Below are positions 16,697 to 25,682 of a DNA stretch of 64,000 nucleotides, in pieces. Each line of letters starts with the position of its first letter. Position 1 is the first letter of the stretch. The position numbers were made by a program, and so were the translations under genes. The stretch spans positions 682,001 through 746,000 of the forward strand of contig NZ_FRCN01000001.1 in the NCBI RefSeq assembly GCF_900142925.1, written 5' to 3'. The notes below the pieces were generated by a model. The model saw nothing but the letters and a program-made list of their open reading frames with translations. It was not told where the DNA came from and did no database searches. This DNA is from Chitinophaga sp. CF418 (GTDB lineage Bacteria > Bacteroidota > Bacteroidia > Chitinophagales > Chitinophagaceae).

Positions 16697-18133
16697 TTAA
16701 TAAACCTTGTTAACCAATTCAGTAGTGCTGCTTACCAGTTCCAGCATAGGCTTTGGATATACACCCAGTACCAGAATGATCACTACGATGATGCTCAGTA
16801 CCAGCAGCTCATTTGCTTTCAGGTCTGTAGTGGTCTCTGTCAAAGCATTGCTCTGACCAAAGATCGCTTTCTGCACCATATTCAGCGTGTAAACCGCTCC
16901 CAGGATAATACCCAGTCCGGCAACCGCCATAAACCATACATTATATTGGAACAGACCGCTGAGCATCAGGAACTCCCCGATAAATCCGTTGGTCAGTGGT
17001 AATGCGATATTGGCCAGGCTGATGGTCACGAGGAAGATAGCGATACCCGGAGCATACTGGGCAATACCACCCATCTCGTTCAGGTTCTTGATCTTCAGAC
17101 GCTGCTGGATGATCTCCACGATGATCCAGAGACCGATGATGTTGATACCATGATTGAACAGCTGCACCATCATACCCTGTAAGCTCTGCTCATTGTTGGT
17201 GAAGATAGCAGCGCTCATCAGGCCGATGTGGGCGATAGAAGAATAAGCGATCAGGCGTTTGATGTCCGACTGTACGATAGCGATGCAGGATGCATAGATG
17301 ATACCGATGATGGACAATACGATTGCCACATCAGACCACATGTAAGCACCTTTCGGCAGTACAGGCAGTAACCAGCGCACTACGCCAAATAACCCCATCT
17401 TCACCATGATACCGGAAAGCACCATTGTAACAGGTGTTGGAGACTGTTCGTAAGTATCCGGCTGCCAGGTATGGAAAGGGAAAACCGGCATCTTGATAGC
17501 AAAGGCTACGAAGAAAAGCCAGAACAACCATGACTGGTCCTGCGGTGCTATGCTGCCATTGGTAAAGCTGGCGTAGCTGAAGGAATGGTCAGGTGATTGC
17601 AGGTAAATGTAGATCAGGCCTATCAGCATGAGCAATGAACCTGCAAAGGTGTATACGAAGAATTTGAATGTAACAGGAATACGTTTTTCGCCACCCCAGA
17701 GTGAGCAGAGGAAGTACACCGGAATCAGCGCCAGCTCCCAGAAAACGTAGAACAACAGTGCGTCATAAGCAGTGAAAACACCTACCAGTCCCGCCTGTGA
17801 AAGCAGCATCAGACCGTAAAAGCTGTTCGCACGCTCGTACTCCCTGTTGAAAATAACAATAAAGATCAGCAGGAAAGAGATGGCTGTCAGTAAACAAAGC
17901 ATCAGGCCCATTCCATCCAGCCCCACACTAAACTGAGCGCCCAGCTGAGGTATCCAGTTTGCACTGAACTGCAGACTGGCCGGAGTAGTCCGGAACTGGA
18001 ACAAGGCACCAAGCGTTACTGCCAGCGAAGCCAGGGATGCTATCAAACCCAGCACTTTCGGTCCAGACCCCTTCAGACCAAACGTAATCAGGCCCGCAAC
18101 TAAAGGAATCAATATGAGTAATACTGTCAACAT
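16697..18133 (-). CDS. nuoM: NADH-quinone oxidoreductase subunit M
   Basis: The 478-residue membrane protein carries the NuoM signatures DALLFYVFWELALIPVYFL and FVAFAIKMPVFPFHTWQPD, where the Glu of FWELALIP and the Lys of AIKMPVFPFH belong to the proton path. The segment AYSSIAHIGLM is typical of the Mrp-antiporter-like subunits. It is one of three proton-pumping subunits in the membrane arm. It lies 45 bp after nuoL and 27 bp before nuoN. Confidence 0.97.
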   Translation of the reverse strand: MLTVLLILIPLVAGLITFGLKGSGPKVLGLIASLASLAVTLGALFQFRTTPASLQFSANWIPQLGAQFSVGLDGMGLMLCLLTAISFLLIFIVIFNREYERANSFYGLMLLSQAGLVGVFTAYDALLFYVFWELALIPVYFLCSLWGGEKRIPVTFKFFVYTFAGSLLMLIGLIYIYLQSPDHSFSYASFTNGSIAPQDQSWLFWLFFVAFAIKMPVFPFHTWQPDTYEQSPTPVTMVLSGIMVKMGLFGVVRWLLPVLPKGAYMWSDVAIVLSIIGIIYASCIAIVQSDIKRLIAYSSIAHIGLMSAAIFTNNEQSLQGMMVQLFNHGINIIGLWIIVEIIQQRLKIKNLNEMGGIAQYAPGIAIFLVTISLANIALPLTNGFIGEFLMLSGLFQYNVWFMAVAGLGIILGAVYTLNMVQKAIFGQSNALTETTTDLKANELLVLSIIVVIILVLGVYPKPMLELVSSTTELVNKVY

Positions 18134-18178
18134 AATTTATCTAAACTTGTCCTTTTTTAATGATGATGCAGGTTTCTA

Positions 18179-20083
18179 CTATTTCAGCAGAAAGCCTATC
18201 ACAAATAAAACTACCATTCCTATTACCATGGCAAAGATGTAGAAGCCTACCTGTCCGTTCTGCAGCAGTCTTGCCTGCTGGCTGCCCCAGTGTACGCCAC
18301 GGCCTACGCCATTTACCAACCTGTCAATACCTGATTTCTCGATCGCTTCTTCAAAGAAACGGCTTAGCATCATCAGGGGTTTCACTATGATAGCATCGTA
18401 TAACTCATCCACATACCATTTGTTTTCCAGTACTTTGGCAATACCGGTACGTGGTTCTCCATTGTCTTCATAATTGCGGTACCAGCTGCGTGCAAAGAAG
18501 ATGGTGATGATCACCAGCACAGAACTTAATCCCATCAGCAGCCATTCGGTGTTATGCGCCAGATGCTCATGTTCATGTACGAATGGCACTGAACCTGCAA
18601 ATACAGGCGCCAGGTATTCTTTCAGCATACTGTGGGTACCGAATACTTCCGGCAGGCCAACATAACCACCTATTACTGACAGGATAGCCAGTATGATCAG
18701 CGGGATGGTGATAGCCACCGGACTTTCGTGCAGGTGATGTTCCTGCTCGTGCGTACCGCGGAACCTGCCACAGAAAGTGATGTAGTATAAACGGAACATG
18801 TAGAAGGCAGTCATCATTGCTGTGATAAGGGCTACTCCATACATGATCTTATTGGATACGAAAGTTTCAGCGAGGATCTCATCTTTGGAGAAGAAACCTG
18901 ACAGACCAGGTATACCAGCGATAGCCAGGCAGCCGATCAGGAAAGTAATATGCGTAACCGGCATATATTTTTTCAGTCCTCCCATCTTATTGATATTCTG
19001 CTCGCCGCCCATAGCGTGGATCACAGAACCGGAACCTAGGAACAAGAGGGCTTTGAAGAATGCGTGTGTCATTACGTGGAACACCGCAGTGGTATAAGCG
19101 CCTACACCCAGTGCGAGGAACATATATCCCAGCTGGCTCACGGTAGAGTAAGCCAGTACTTTCTTGATATCATCCTGTTTCAGGGCGATGGTAGCCGCCA
19201 GCACCGCTGTAGCCAGACCTATTATTGCAACAACGGTCTGAATGCATGGAGCCAGGGTGTATAACACATTGCTTCGTGCAATCATGTAGATACCTGCTGT
19301 CACCATCGTAGCGGCGTGGATCAGGGCAGATACCGGAGTAGGACCCGCCATCGCATCTGGCAGCCAGGTATATAAAGGCAGCTGGGCAGATTTACCTGCC
19401 GCACCTACGAAGAGCAGGATGGCAATAACAGGTATTACCTTGTCGCCATGACCAATTGCTGCTGCTTTTTCAAATACTTCAGGGAAAGTAACACTGCCAA
19501 ATTTCACTATCATAGCAAAGATGCCCAGCAGAAAGCCGAGGTCACCGATACGGTTCATGATGAATGCTTTCTTGGCAGCATTGTTATACGCGGTGTTCTT
19601 GAACCAGAAGCCGATGAGCAGGTAAGAGCAGAGCCCTACGCCTTCCCATCCGATGAACATCATCACATAGTTGGCGCCCAGTACAAGTATCAGCATGGAG
19701 AAAACGAACAGGTTCAGGTAAGCGAAATAACGCGCAAACCCTTCACTGGTTTCTTCATGCATGTAAGAAGTGGAGTAAATATGGATCAGTGAACCAACAC
19801 CAGTGATGATCAGCAAAAATAAAGCGCTCAGCTGGTCCACCTGGAATGCGAATGGAATATGCAGGCTGCCTGCAGAAATAAAGTCAAACAACGAAACTGT
19901 CTGTGCCTGAAATCCGGGGGCTTTCACTTCCAGGAAGATCAGTAAGCTAATTACAAAGCCTGCTAATACAGTTCCGCTTCCTACTATACCCGCCAGTGAT
20001 TTGGAGAGGTATCTTCTTCCCAATCCATTCACCAGGAAACCTAATAATGGTAAAAATGGTACCAGCCAAACTAGATGTATCAT
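18179..20083 (-). CDS. nuoL: NADH-quinone oxidoreductase subunit L
   Basis: The 634-residue protein begins with hydrophobic helices and has the NuoL motifs VMMFIGWEGVGLCSYLLIGF and PLYTWLPDAMAGPTPVSALI. Its last helix (VGFYIFAMVIGMVVLFVIGF) anchors the long lateral helix expected before it. NuoL is the distal proton-pumping subunit of complex I. Length is normal for the family. It follows nuoK by 43 bp. The spacer holds two AATTACGATT copies. Confidence 0.97.
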   Translation of the reverse strand: MIHLVWLVPFLPLLGFLVNGLGRRYLSKSLAGIVGSGTVLAGFVISLLIFLEVKAPGFQAQTVSLFDFISAGSLHIPFAFQVDQLSALFLLIITGVGSLIHIYSTSYMHEETSEGFARYFAYLNLFVFSMLILVLGANYVMMFIGWEGVGLCSYLLIGFWFKNTAYNNAAKKAFIMNRIGDLGFLLGIFAMIVKFGSVTFPEVFEKAAAIGHGDKVIPVIAILLFVGAAGKSAQLPLYTWLPDAMAGPTPVSALIHAATMVTAGIYMIARSNVLYTLAPCIQTVVAIIGLATAVLAATIALKQDDIKKVLAYSTVSQLGYMFLALGVGAYTTAVFHVMTHAFFKALLFLGSGSVIHAMGGEQNINKMGGLKKYMPVTHITFLIGCLAIAGIPGLSGFFSKDEILAETFVSNKIMYGVALITAMMTAFYMFRLYYITFCGRFRGTHEQEHHLHESPVAITIPLIILAILSVIGGYVGLPEVFGTHSMLKEYLAPVFAGSVPFVHEHEHLAHNTEWLLMGLSSVLVIITIFFARSWYRNYEDNGEPRTGIAKVLENKWYVDELYDAIIVKPLMMLSRFFEEAIEKSGIDRLVNGVGRGVHWGSQQARLLQNGQVGFYIFAMVIGMVVLFVIGFLLK

Positions 20084-20126
20084 CTATTCAAATACTAATT
20101 ACGATTTACAATTACGATTCAAGCTG

Positions 20127-20444
20127 TTAGTTCTTCAGCCTGTTCATGATATTAATATCCACCGACTGTGAATTCCTGTATACCATTACGATAATGGCCA
20201 GGCCTACGGCAACTTCCGCCGCGGCTACCACCATGATAAAGAATACAAAGATCTGCGCCCCGCCGGCGTCTACACGGCCAGCGTCTGCCCACATTTTAGA
20301 GAAGGCCACCAGCAGCAGGTTTACGGCATTCAGCATCAGCTCCACGCACATGAAAATAATAATGGCATTTCTGCGCATCAGCACGCCCATCACCCCAATG
20401 CAAAAGAGTGCTATGCTTAAGAAAATGTAATATTGAACAGGCAT
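20127..20444 (-). CDS. nuoK: NADH-quinone oxidoreductase subunit K
   Basis: The 105-residue protein has three membrane helices and the NuoK core IIIFMCVELMLNAVNLLLVA, whose Glu (residue 35) is the conserved membrane glutamate needed for proton transfer. A second glutamate lies in AAAEVAVGLAIIV. Length matches the family. It sits between nuoJ (47 bp upstream) and nuoL (43 bp downstream). Confidence 0.97.
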   Translation of the reverse strand: MPVQYYIFLSIALFCIGVMGVLMRRNAIIIFMCVELMLNAVNLLLVAFSKMWADAGRVDAGGAQIFVFFIMVVAAAEVAVGLAIIVMVYRNSQSVDINIMNRLKN

Positions 20445-20491
20445 CTTAAAAGAATTACAAATTGATCAATGACGATTTACAGATGTTGTGG

Positions 20492-20995
20492 TTATGCTTC
20501 CCTTTTCCCGATTACAACCGCACCTACCATAGCGCTCAGGAAGAGGATGCTGGAGACTTCAAAAGGAACTACGTATTGATTGAATAAAGTTTTACCAAGG
20601 TTGGAGATCAGACCTATATCTGTCGCTCCGGGTTGAATTGGAGTTACATCGGCTTCACGGAGTGCGCCCAGTAATACCAGGAACAGGGCGCCGCCACTGA
20701 TGGCGCCGGCATATTTCAGCCAGCTACGCTTCTGTGGCTCTATTTCTGCATTCAGGTTCATTAACATGATCACAAAGAGGAACAATACCATGATAGCTCC
20801 TGCATATACTATAATATGCACCACAGCCAGGAACTGCGCGTTGAGCATAATGTAATGCCCTGCTATGGTGAAAAAGGTTACTATCAGGCAAAGGACACTG
20901 GTAACGGGGTTCTTGCTCAATATCACGCCCAGGGCGGATATAATAGAGATGATTGAAAGTACCCCGAAAACGATTTGTTGTAAACTCATTCCCAT
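20492..20995 (-). CDS. nuoJ: NADH-quinone oxidoreductase subunit J
   Basis: The 167-residue protein has five hydrophobic helices and the NuoJ signature VVHIIVYAGAIMVLFLFVIM with the pi-bulge-type YAGAIMVLF. It forms part of the membrane arm near the quinone site coupling region. Two nearby starts exist (MGM, codons 1 and 3), and the upstream one was kept. It follows nuoI by 43 bp. Confidence 0.96.
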   Translation of the reverse strand: MGMSLQQIVFGVLSIISIISALGVILSKNPVTSVLCLIVTFFTIAGHYIMLNAQFLAVVHIIVYAGAIMVLFLFVIMLMNLNAEIEPQKRSWLKYAGAISGGALFLVLLGALREADVTPIQPGATDIGLISNLGKTLFNQYVVPFEVSSILFLSAMVGAVVIGKREA

Positions 20996-21038
20996 TGCTA
21001 TAATGACTATTATGTTTTTTAGCTAAGACTGTCTTTTA

Positions 21039-21548
21039 TTATGCTTTTTTCTTTTCACCAGGTGCTGGGATCAGCAGATCCTGTTTTCCATAAATGAAAC
21101 CTTCGCGTTTGTAGTTAGCAGGTGCAAATGTTTCTGTCAGATAGATAGCATCTTTCGGACAAGCCTCTTCACAAAAACCACAGAAAATGCAACGCAGCAT
21201 ATTGATCTCATAACGGGCAGCATATTTCTCTTCACGGTACAGGTGCTCTTCACCTGGTTTCCTTTCTGCTGCTTCCATTGTGATCGCTTCTGCCGGACAG
21301 GCTACTGCACATAAACCACAGGCAGTACAGTTCTCACGTCCTTCAGCATCCCGGTTCAATATATGCAGACCACGGAATACAGGGCTAAACGGACGCTTCT
21401 GCTCCGGATAACGTACTGTTTCCTTCCTCTTCCAGATATGCTTAAAGGTGATGATCATCCCCTTTATAATATTCCACAAATAGATCTTCTCGATGAACGT
21501 CATCGGCCTGCGGTCTACCTGTCTTGCCCTACTTGTTAAAGCTTGCAT
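21039..21548 (-). CDS. nuoI: NADH-quinone oxidoreductase subunit I
   Basis: The 169-residue ferredoxin-like subunit has two complete 4Fe-4S motifs, CTACGLCAVACP and CIFCGFCEEACP, which bind clusters N6a and N6b in the electron path from NuoG to NuoB. The amphipathic N-terminus (IEKIYLWNIIKGMIITFKHI) anchors it to the membrane arm. It lies 26 bp after nuoH. The alternative downstream Met at residue 16 would also preserve the core. Confidence 0.97.
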   Translation of the reverse strand: MQALTSRARQVDRRPMTFIEKIYLWNIIKGMIITFKHIWKRKETVRYPEQKRPFSPVFRGLHILNRDAEGRENCTACGLCAVACPAEAITMEAAERKPGEEHLYREEKYAARYEINMLRCIFCGFCEEACPKDAIYLTETFAPANYKREGFIYGKQDLLIPAPGEKKKA

Positions 21549-21574
21549 ATTATGCTATTAAAATAAGTCGTTAA

Positions 21575-22612
21575 TTAATGTGTACTGCGATACAGTACGA
21601 TCGCTCCTGTTATCAACATATTCGCCAGTGCCAGCGGGATCATAATATTCCATCCAAGACGCATCAGCTGATCGTAACGGAACCTCGGGATTGTCCAGCG
21701 TACCCACATAAAGAAGAACAGGAAGCAGATAATCTTGATGAACAAAGCTGCTGTTCCCAGGATTGTCACCAGGTTAGGCGCCAGTCCCAGGCTGTCCATA
21801 TACGGGAAGGAATAACCACCGAAGTACAGGCTGGACATCAGCGCAGAGCTGATGAACATATTGATGTACTCTGCGAACAGGTAGAAGCCCAGTTTCATGG
21901 AAGAGTACTCCAGATGATAACCACCATTCAGCTCACTCTCAGCTTCTGACAGGTCAAACGGTGTACGGTTACACTCTGCAAAAGAACATACCAGGAATAT
22001 CAGGAAGCCCAGTGGCTGGTACAATACATTCCAACCGCCATGACGCTGCTGTTCTACAATTTCCTTGATGCTTAAAGAACCTGTCATCATTAACAGTGCG
22101 ATCAGGGACAGCCCCATTGCCAGCTCATAAGAGATGATCTGGGAAGCTGCACGCACGGATGCCAGCAGGGAGTATTTATTGTTGGAAGCCCATCCGCCCA
22201 GCATAATGCCATATACACCTAAACTCACTACTCCGAAAATGTATAAGATACCGATGTTAATATCTGCGATCTGCAGGGATACAGTATGACCTGCAATGGT
22301 CAGTGTATCGCCCCAGGGAATCACCGCGCTTGTCATACAAGCTACGATCATTGCCAGGGAAGGACCGAGAATGAAGAGGAAACGGTTGGAATTGCCGGGG
22401 ATGATCTCTTCCTTGAAGAAGAGTTTACCACCATCAGCCAGCGGCTGCAGTAATCCCATAAAACCAGCCCTGTTAGGACCAATCCTGTCCTGGATAATAC
22501 TTGCTACTTTTCTTTCACCCCATGTAGAATACATAGCGACTACCAGTGATATCACCAGTACGCCTGATATCAGCACGATCTTTTCGAGGATAAAGAACCA
22601 GTCTATGTTCAT
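21575..22612 (-). CDS. nuoH: NADH-quinone oxidoreductase subunit H
   Basis: Start is the ATG at 22612 (MNIDWFFILEKI), giving 345 residues. The frame could open one codon earlier with TTG. The protein carries NuoH motifs: YSTWGERKVASIIQDRIGPN, GPNRAGFMGLLQPLADG and TPFDLSEAESELNGGYHLEY, the acidic loop lining the quinone chamber. The C-terminal WVRWTIPRFRYDQLMRLGW is also diagnostic. It has eight or so membrane helices. It lies 37 bp after nuoG. Confidence 0.97.
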   Translation of the reverse strand: MNIDWFFILEKIVLISGVLVISLVVAMYSTWGERKVASIIQDRIGPNRAGFMGLLQPLADGGKLFFKEEIIPGNSNRFLFILGPSLAMIVACMTSAVIPWGDTLTIAGHTVSLQIADINIGILYIFGVVSLGVYGIMLGGWASNNKYSLLASVRAASQIISYELAMGLSLIALLMMTGSLSIKEIVEQQRHGGWNVLYQPLGFLIFLVCSFAECNRTPFDLSEAESELNGGYHLEYSSMKLGFYLFAEYINMFISSALMSSLYFGGYSFPYMDSLGLAPNLVTILGTAALFIKIICFLFFFMWVRWTIPRFRYDQLMRLGWNIMIPLALANMLITGAIVLYRSTH

Positions 22613-22649
22613 CAAATACGAATTATATCAATTACGAATAAAGAGTGAA

Positions 22650-23741
22650 TTATTGCTTGTTAAAGTCATCTGAATGCGCCGGTCCGTCTATCTGAGACAG
22701 ATCGATATCCGGTCTGTTCACCTGGCTGATTGAGTGAATATCCAGCAGCAGTTTAGGCTGACGGCCATCCAGTACCTCTACGAGCGTATCTTTCGGTTTG
22801 TGAACTCCCACATAGTGACCCTGAGAAATAACGCTATGACGATCTATATTGCGCGGACCTTCTATCACCCAGTCTTTCACATCTTTCTTATCAAAGCGGC
22901 AGGTATCGCAGATCCAGTCTTCCACTTCACCATATTTATCCTTACGGGCAGTTACGCGGAATACCTCATCACCACGCATCCAGAGAACCGTCTTGCCACA
23001 GCATTTCGGATCTTCACACTGGCGGTGCGCATCTACCGCTTTCAGGAACCATACACGGTTCTTAAAGCGGAAGGTTTTATCTGTCAGTGCACCTACAGGA
23101 CAAACATCTATCACATTACCGATAAAGTTGTTGTCCAGGGACTGTTGAATATAAGTACCGATCTCCGCAGCTTCTCCACGTCCCAGTACGCCATGCTCAC
23201 GCTTTTCAGTCAGCTGATCAGCGGTGAACACACAACGGTAGCAAAGGATGCAACGGGTCATGTGTAACTGTATCTTATCGCCGATATCGATCCTGTCGAA
23301 GGTACGGCGTTTGAATTCGTAGCGTGTGGTCTCTGCACCGTGCTCATAGCTAAGGTCCTGCAGATGACATTCACCAGCCTGGTCGCATACCGGGCAATCC
23401 AGCGGGTGGTTCAGCAACAGGAATTCCACTACCCCCTTACGTGCTTCCTGCACTTCAGGAGAGGTGATATTGGCCACTTCCATACCATCCATTACGTTGG
23501 TACGGCAGCTGGCCACCAGTTTAGGCATAGGGCGGGGATCAGCTTCTGATCCTTTGGTTACTTTCACCAGGCAGGTACGGCATTTACCACCGCTACCCTG
23601 CAGTTTGGAGTAGTAACACATTGCAGGCGGCACGATATCTCCACCAATTTTACGGGCAGCATTCAGGATAGAAGTACCCGGCTCCACTTCCACGGAGATA
23701 TTATCGATCTTAACCTTAAAGAGTTTCTTTTCTTCAGCCAT
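22650..23741 (-). CDS. nuoG: NADH-quinone oxidoreductase subunit G, short Bacteroidota form
   Basis: The 363-residue protein has an N-terminal 2Fe-2S domain (Cys42, Cys54, Cys57, Cys79), the His/Cys 4Fe-4S segment (HPLDCPVCDQAGECHLQD) and a CILCYRCV ferredoxin-like segment. The later CEDPKCC and ICDTC recall the first Fe-S part of the molybdopterin-enzyme domain. The large C-terminal molybdopterin-like domain of E. coli NuoG (about 900 residues in total) is absent. From memory short NuoG proteins occur across Bacteroidota, so this is probably a functional clade feature rather than a truncation. Confidence 0.93.
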   Translation of the reverse strand: MAEEKKLFKVKIDNISVEVEPGTSILNAARKIGGDIVPPAMCYYSKLQGSGGKCRTCLVKVTKGSEADPRPMPKLVASCRTNVMDGMEVANITSPEVQEARKGVVEFLLLNHPLDCPVCDQAGECHLQDLSYEHGAETTRYEFKRRTFDRIDIGDKIQLHMTRCILCYRCVFTADQLTEKREHGVLGRGEAAEIGTYIQQSLDNNFIGNVIDVCPVGALTDKTFRFKNRVWFLKAVDAHRQCEDPKCCGKTVLWMRGDEVFRVTARKDKYGEVEDWICDTCRFDKKDVKDWVIEGPRNIDRHSVISQGHYVGVHKPKDTLVEVLDGRQPKLLLDIHSISQVNRPDIDLSQIDGPAHSDDFNKQ

Positions 23742-23763
23742 TTTGCATCGCTTAAATTGATTC

Positions 23764-25128
23764 TTATACAGCAGCAGGAGCAGCTATTTCCAGTGGATCT
23801 GCGTAATGTGCCAATCCGTAGTTACGTTTGGTAGCCTCGTCAGGATGCAGCACATGCCATTCAAACTCATCACGGAAGTGACGGATGGCAGCAGCTACCG
23901 GCCAGGCAGCAGCATCGCCCAGCGGGCAGATAGTGTTACCTTCTATTTTACGCTGGATATCCCACAGCAGATCTATATCACTCATTTTGCCTTTACCATT
24001 CTCGATATTCTGCAGTACACGCTTCATCCAGCCGGTACCTTCACGACATGGGCTGCACTGTCCGCAGCTCTCATGGTGATAGAAACGGGCGAATGTCAGG
24101 GTGTTCTTCACAATACACTGGTCTTCGTCCAATACGATGAAACCACCGGAACCCAGCATAGTACCTGTAGCGAAACCACCGTCTGCAAGACTTTCGTACG
24201 TCATCATACGCTGCTCACCTTTTGCTGTTTTCAGCAGCAGGTTAGCCGGCAGGATAGGTACGGAAGAACCACCGGGGATACATGCTTTCAGGCGTTTGCC
24301 ATTGGCAATACCACCACAGTATTCGTCAGAGTAGATAAACTCTTCTACAGAGATATTCATCTCGATCTCATACACTCCGGGTTTGTTGATATTACCACAG
24401 GCAGAGATCAGTTTGGTACCGGTAGATTTACCAAGACCATATTTTGAATATTCATCACCACCGATGCGCAGGATAGGCACTACCGCAGCCAGTGTTTCCA
24501 CGTTGTTTACCACGGTCGGGCAATCCCACAGACCTTTTACAGCCGGGAATGGCGGTTTGATACGTGGGTTACCACGTTTACCTTCCAGGGATTCTATCAG
24601 GGCAGTTTCCTCACCACAGATATAAGCTCCGGCGCCACGTTGTACATATATTTCGAGATCGAAGCCGGTACCCTGGATATTCTTACCCAGCCAGCCATTT
24701 TTCTTTGCTTCTGCAATAGCCTGTTCCAGGATGTCCGGGATCCAGGCATACTCACCACGGATATAGATATAGCAGCTGTTACAACCCAACGTATAGCTGG
24801 AGATGAGCAGGCCTTCTATGAGCAGGTGAGGAATAAATTCCATCAGGTAACGGTCTTTGAATGTACCTGGTTCAGATTCATCCGCATTGCACACCAGGTA
24901 GCGGGGTACACCCTCTGGTTTTGCGATGAAGCTCCATTTCATACCGGTAGGGAAACCGGCGCCACCACGACCTCTCAGACCGCTCTTCTTTACTTCGTCC
25001 AGCACCTGGTCAGGTGTCATGCTTTTAAGCGCTTTTTCTGCCGATCCATAACCTCCGTTGGCCCGGTATACATCGTAGTACCGGATGCCTTCTATGTGCG
25101 CTTTGTCAAAAAGTAGTTTGCGTCCCAT
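23764..25128 (-). CDS. nuoF: NADH-quinone oxidoreductase subunit F
   Basis: The frame opens at 25164, but the ATG at 25128 (MGRKLLFDKAHIEGIRYYD) is the usual Bacteroidota start and gives 454 residues. GLRGRGGAGFPTGMKWSF near 57-74 binds NADH/FMN, and ICGEETALIESLEGKRG follows. The 4Fe-4S cluster N3 ligands are in CGQCSPCREGTGW and the later CPLGDAAAWP. With NuoE it forms the NADH-oxidising tip of complex I. It begins 44 bp after the nuoE stop. Confidence 0.96.
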   Translation of the reverse strand: MGRKLLFDKAHIEGIRYYDVYRANGGYGSAEKALKSMTPDQVLDEVKKSGLRGRGGAGFPTGMKWSFIAKPEGVPRYLVCNADESEPGTFKDRYLMEFIPHLLIEGLLISSYTLGCNSCYIYIRGEYAWIPDILEQAIAEAKKNGWLGKNIQGTGFDLEIYVQRGAGAYICGEETALIESLEGKRGNPRIKPPFPAVKGLWDCPTVVNNVETLAAVVPILRIGGDEYSKYGLGKSTGTKLISACGNINKPGVYEIEMNISVEEFIYSDEYCGGIANGKRLKACIPGGSSVPILPANLLLKTAKGEQRMMTYESLADGGFATGTMLGSGGFIVLDEDQCIVKNTLTFARFYHHESCGQCSPCREGTGWMKRVLQNIENGKGKMSDIDLLWDIQRKIEGNTICPLGDAAAWPVAAAIRHFRDEFEWHVLHPDEATKRNYGLAHYADPLEIAAPAAV

Positions 25129-25172
25129 CTTACTTTTTATGATTGTAGACCGTATTCCGGTCATTCAAAGTT

Positions 25173-25658
25173 TTAATTTGCTTTAACCCTGCATTCCTCA
25201 ATGATAGCATCTACCTTTTCAGGGGTGAGGTGCTCACGGTAGTGTTTGCCCAGCTGCATCATCGGAGCGTATCCGCAGGCGCCGAGGCATTCTACTGTTT
25301 TGAGGGTGAACAGTCCATCTTTGGTGGTTTCACCCACACCGATGTCCAGTTTCTTTTTGATATAGTCAATGATGTTGTCTGAGCCAAGCAGCATGCAAGG
25401 GCCTGTCTGGCATACTTCAAATACGTATTTACCTACAGGCTTCAGGTTAAACATCGAGTAAAAGGTAGCCACCTCGTACACTTCGATCGGTTTGATCTGC
25501 AGCAGGGAAGCCACGTAATCCATGGTCTCCGCGCTCAGCCATCCGCCAAACTCTTCCTGTGCCAGATGTAGCACCGGAATCAGGGCGCTCTTCTGTTTCC
25601 CGGCCGGGTAACGGGCGATGATCTCTTTTACCTTATTCAGTTTCTCTTCAGAAAACAT
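25173..25658 (-). CDS. nuoE: NADH-quinone oxidoreductase subunit E
   Basis: The 161-residue thioredoxin-fold subunit has the 2Fe-2S (N1a) ligands in CQTGPC (C-x4-C) and CLGACG (C-x3-C). The preceding EVATFYSMFN is conserved. An N-terminal helical bundle (KNKV-like start, SALIPVLHLAQEEFG) is complete. It partners NuoF. It follows nuoD by 24 bp. Confidence 0.96.
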   Translation of the reverse strand: MFSEEKLNKVKEIIARYPAGKQKSALIPVLHLAQEEFGGWLSAETMDYVASLLQIKPIEVYEVATFYSMFNLKPVGKYVFEVCQTGPCMLLGSDNIIDYIKKKLDIGVGETTKDGLFTLKTVECLGACGYAPMMQLGKHYREHLTPEKVDAIIEECRVKAN

Positions 25659-25682
25659 AACTATGAAAGAAAAAATTAATAA

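Noticed and set aside
22650..23741. Truncated or pseudogene nuoG
   Set aside because: The frame is intact, all Fe-S ligand motifs are present, and short NuoG proteins are typical of Bacteroidota as far as I recall.
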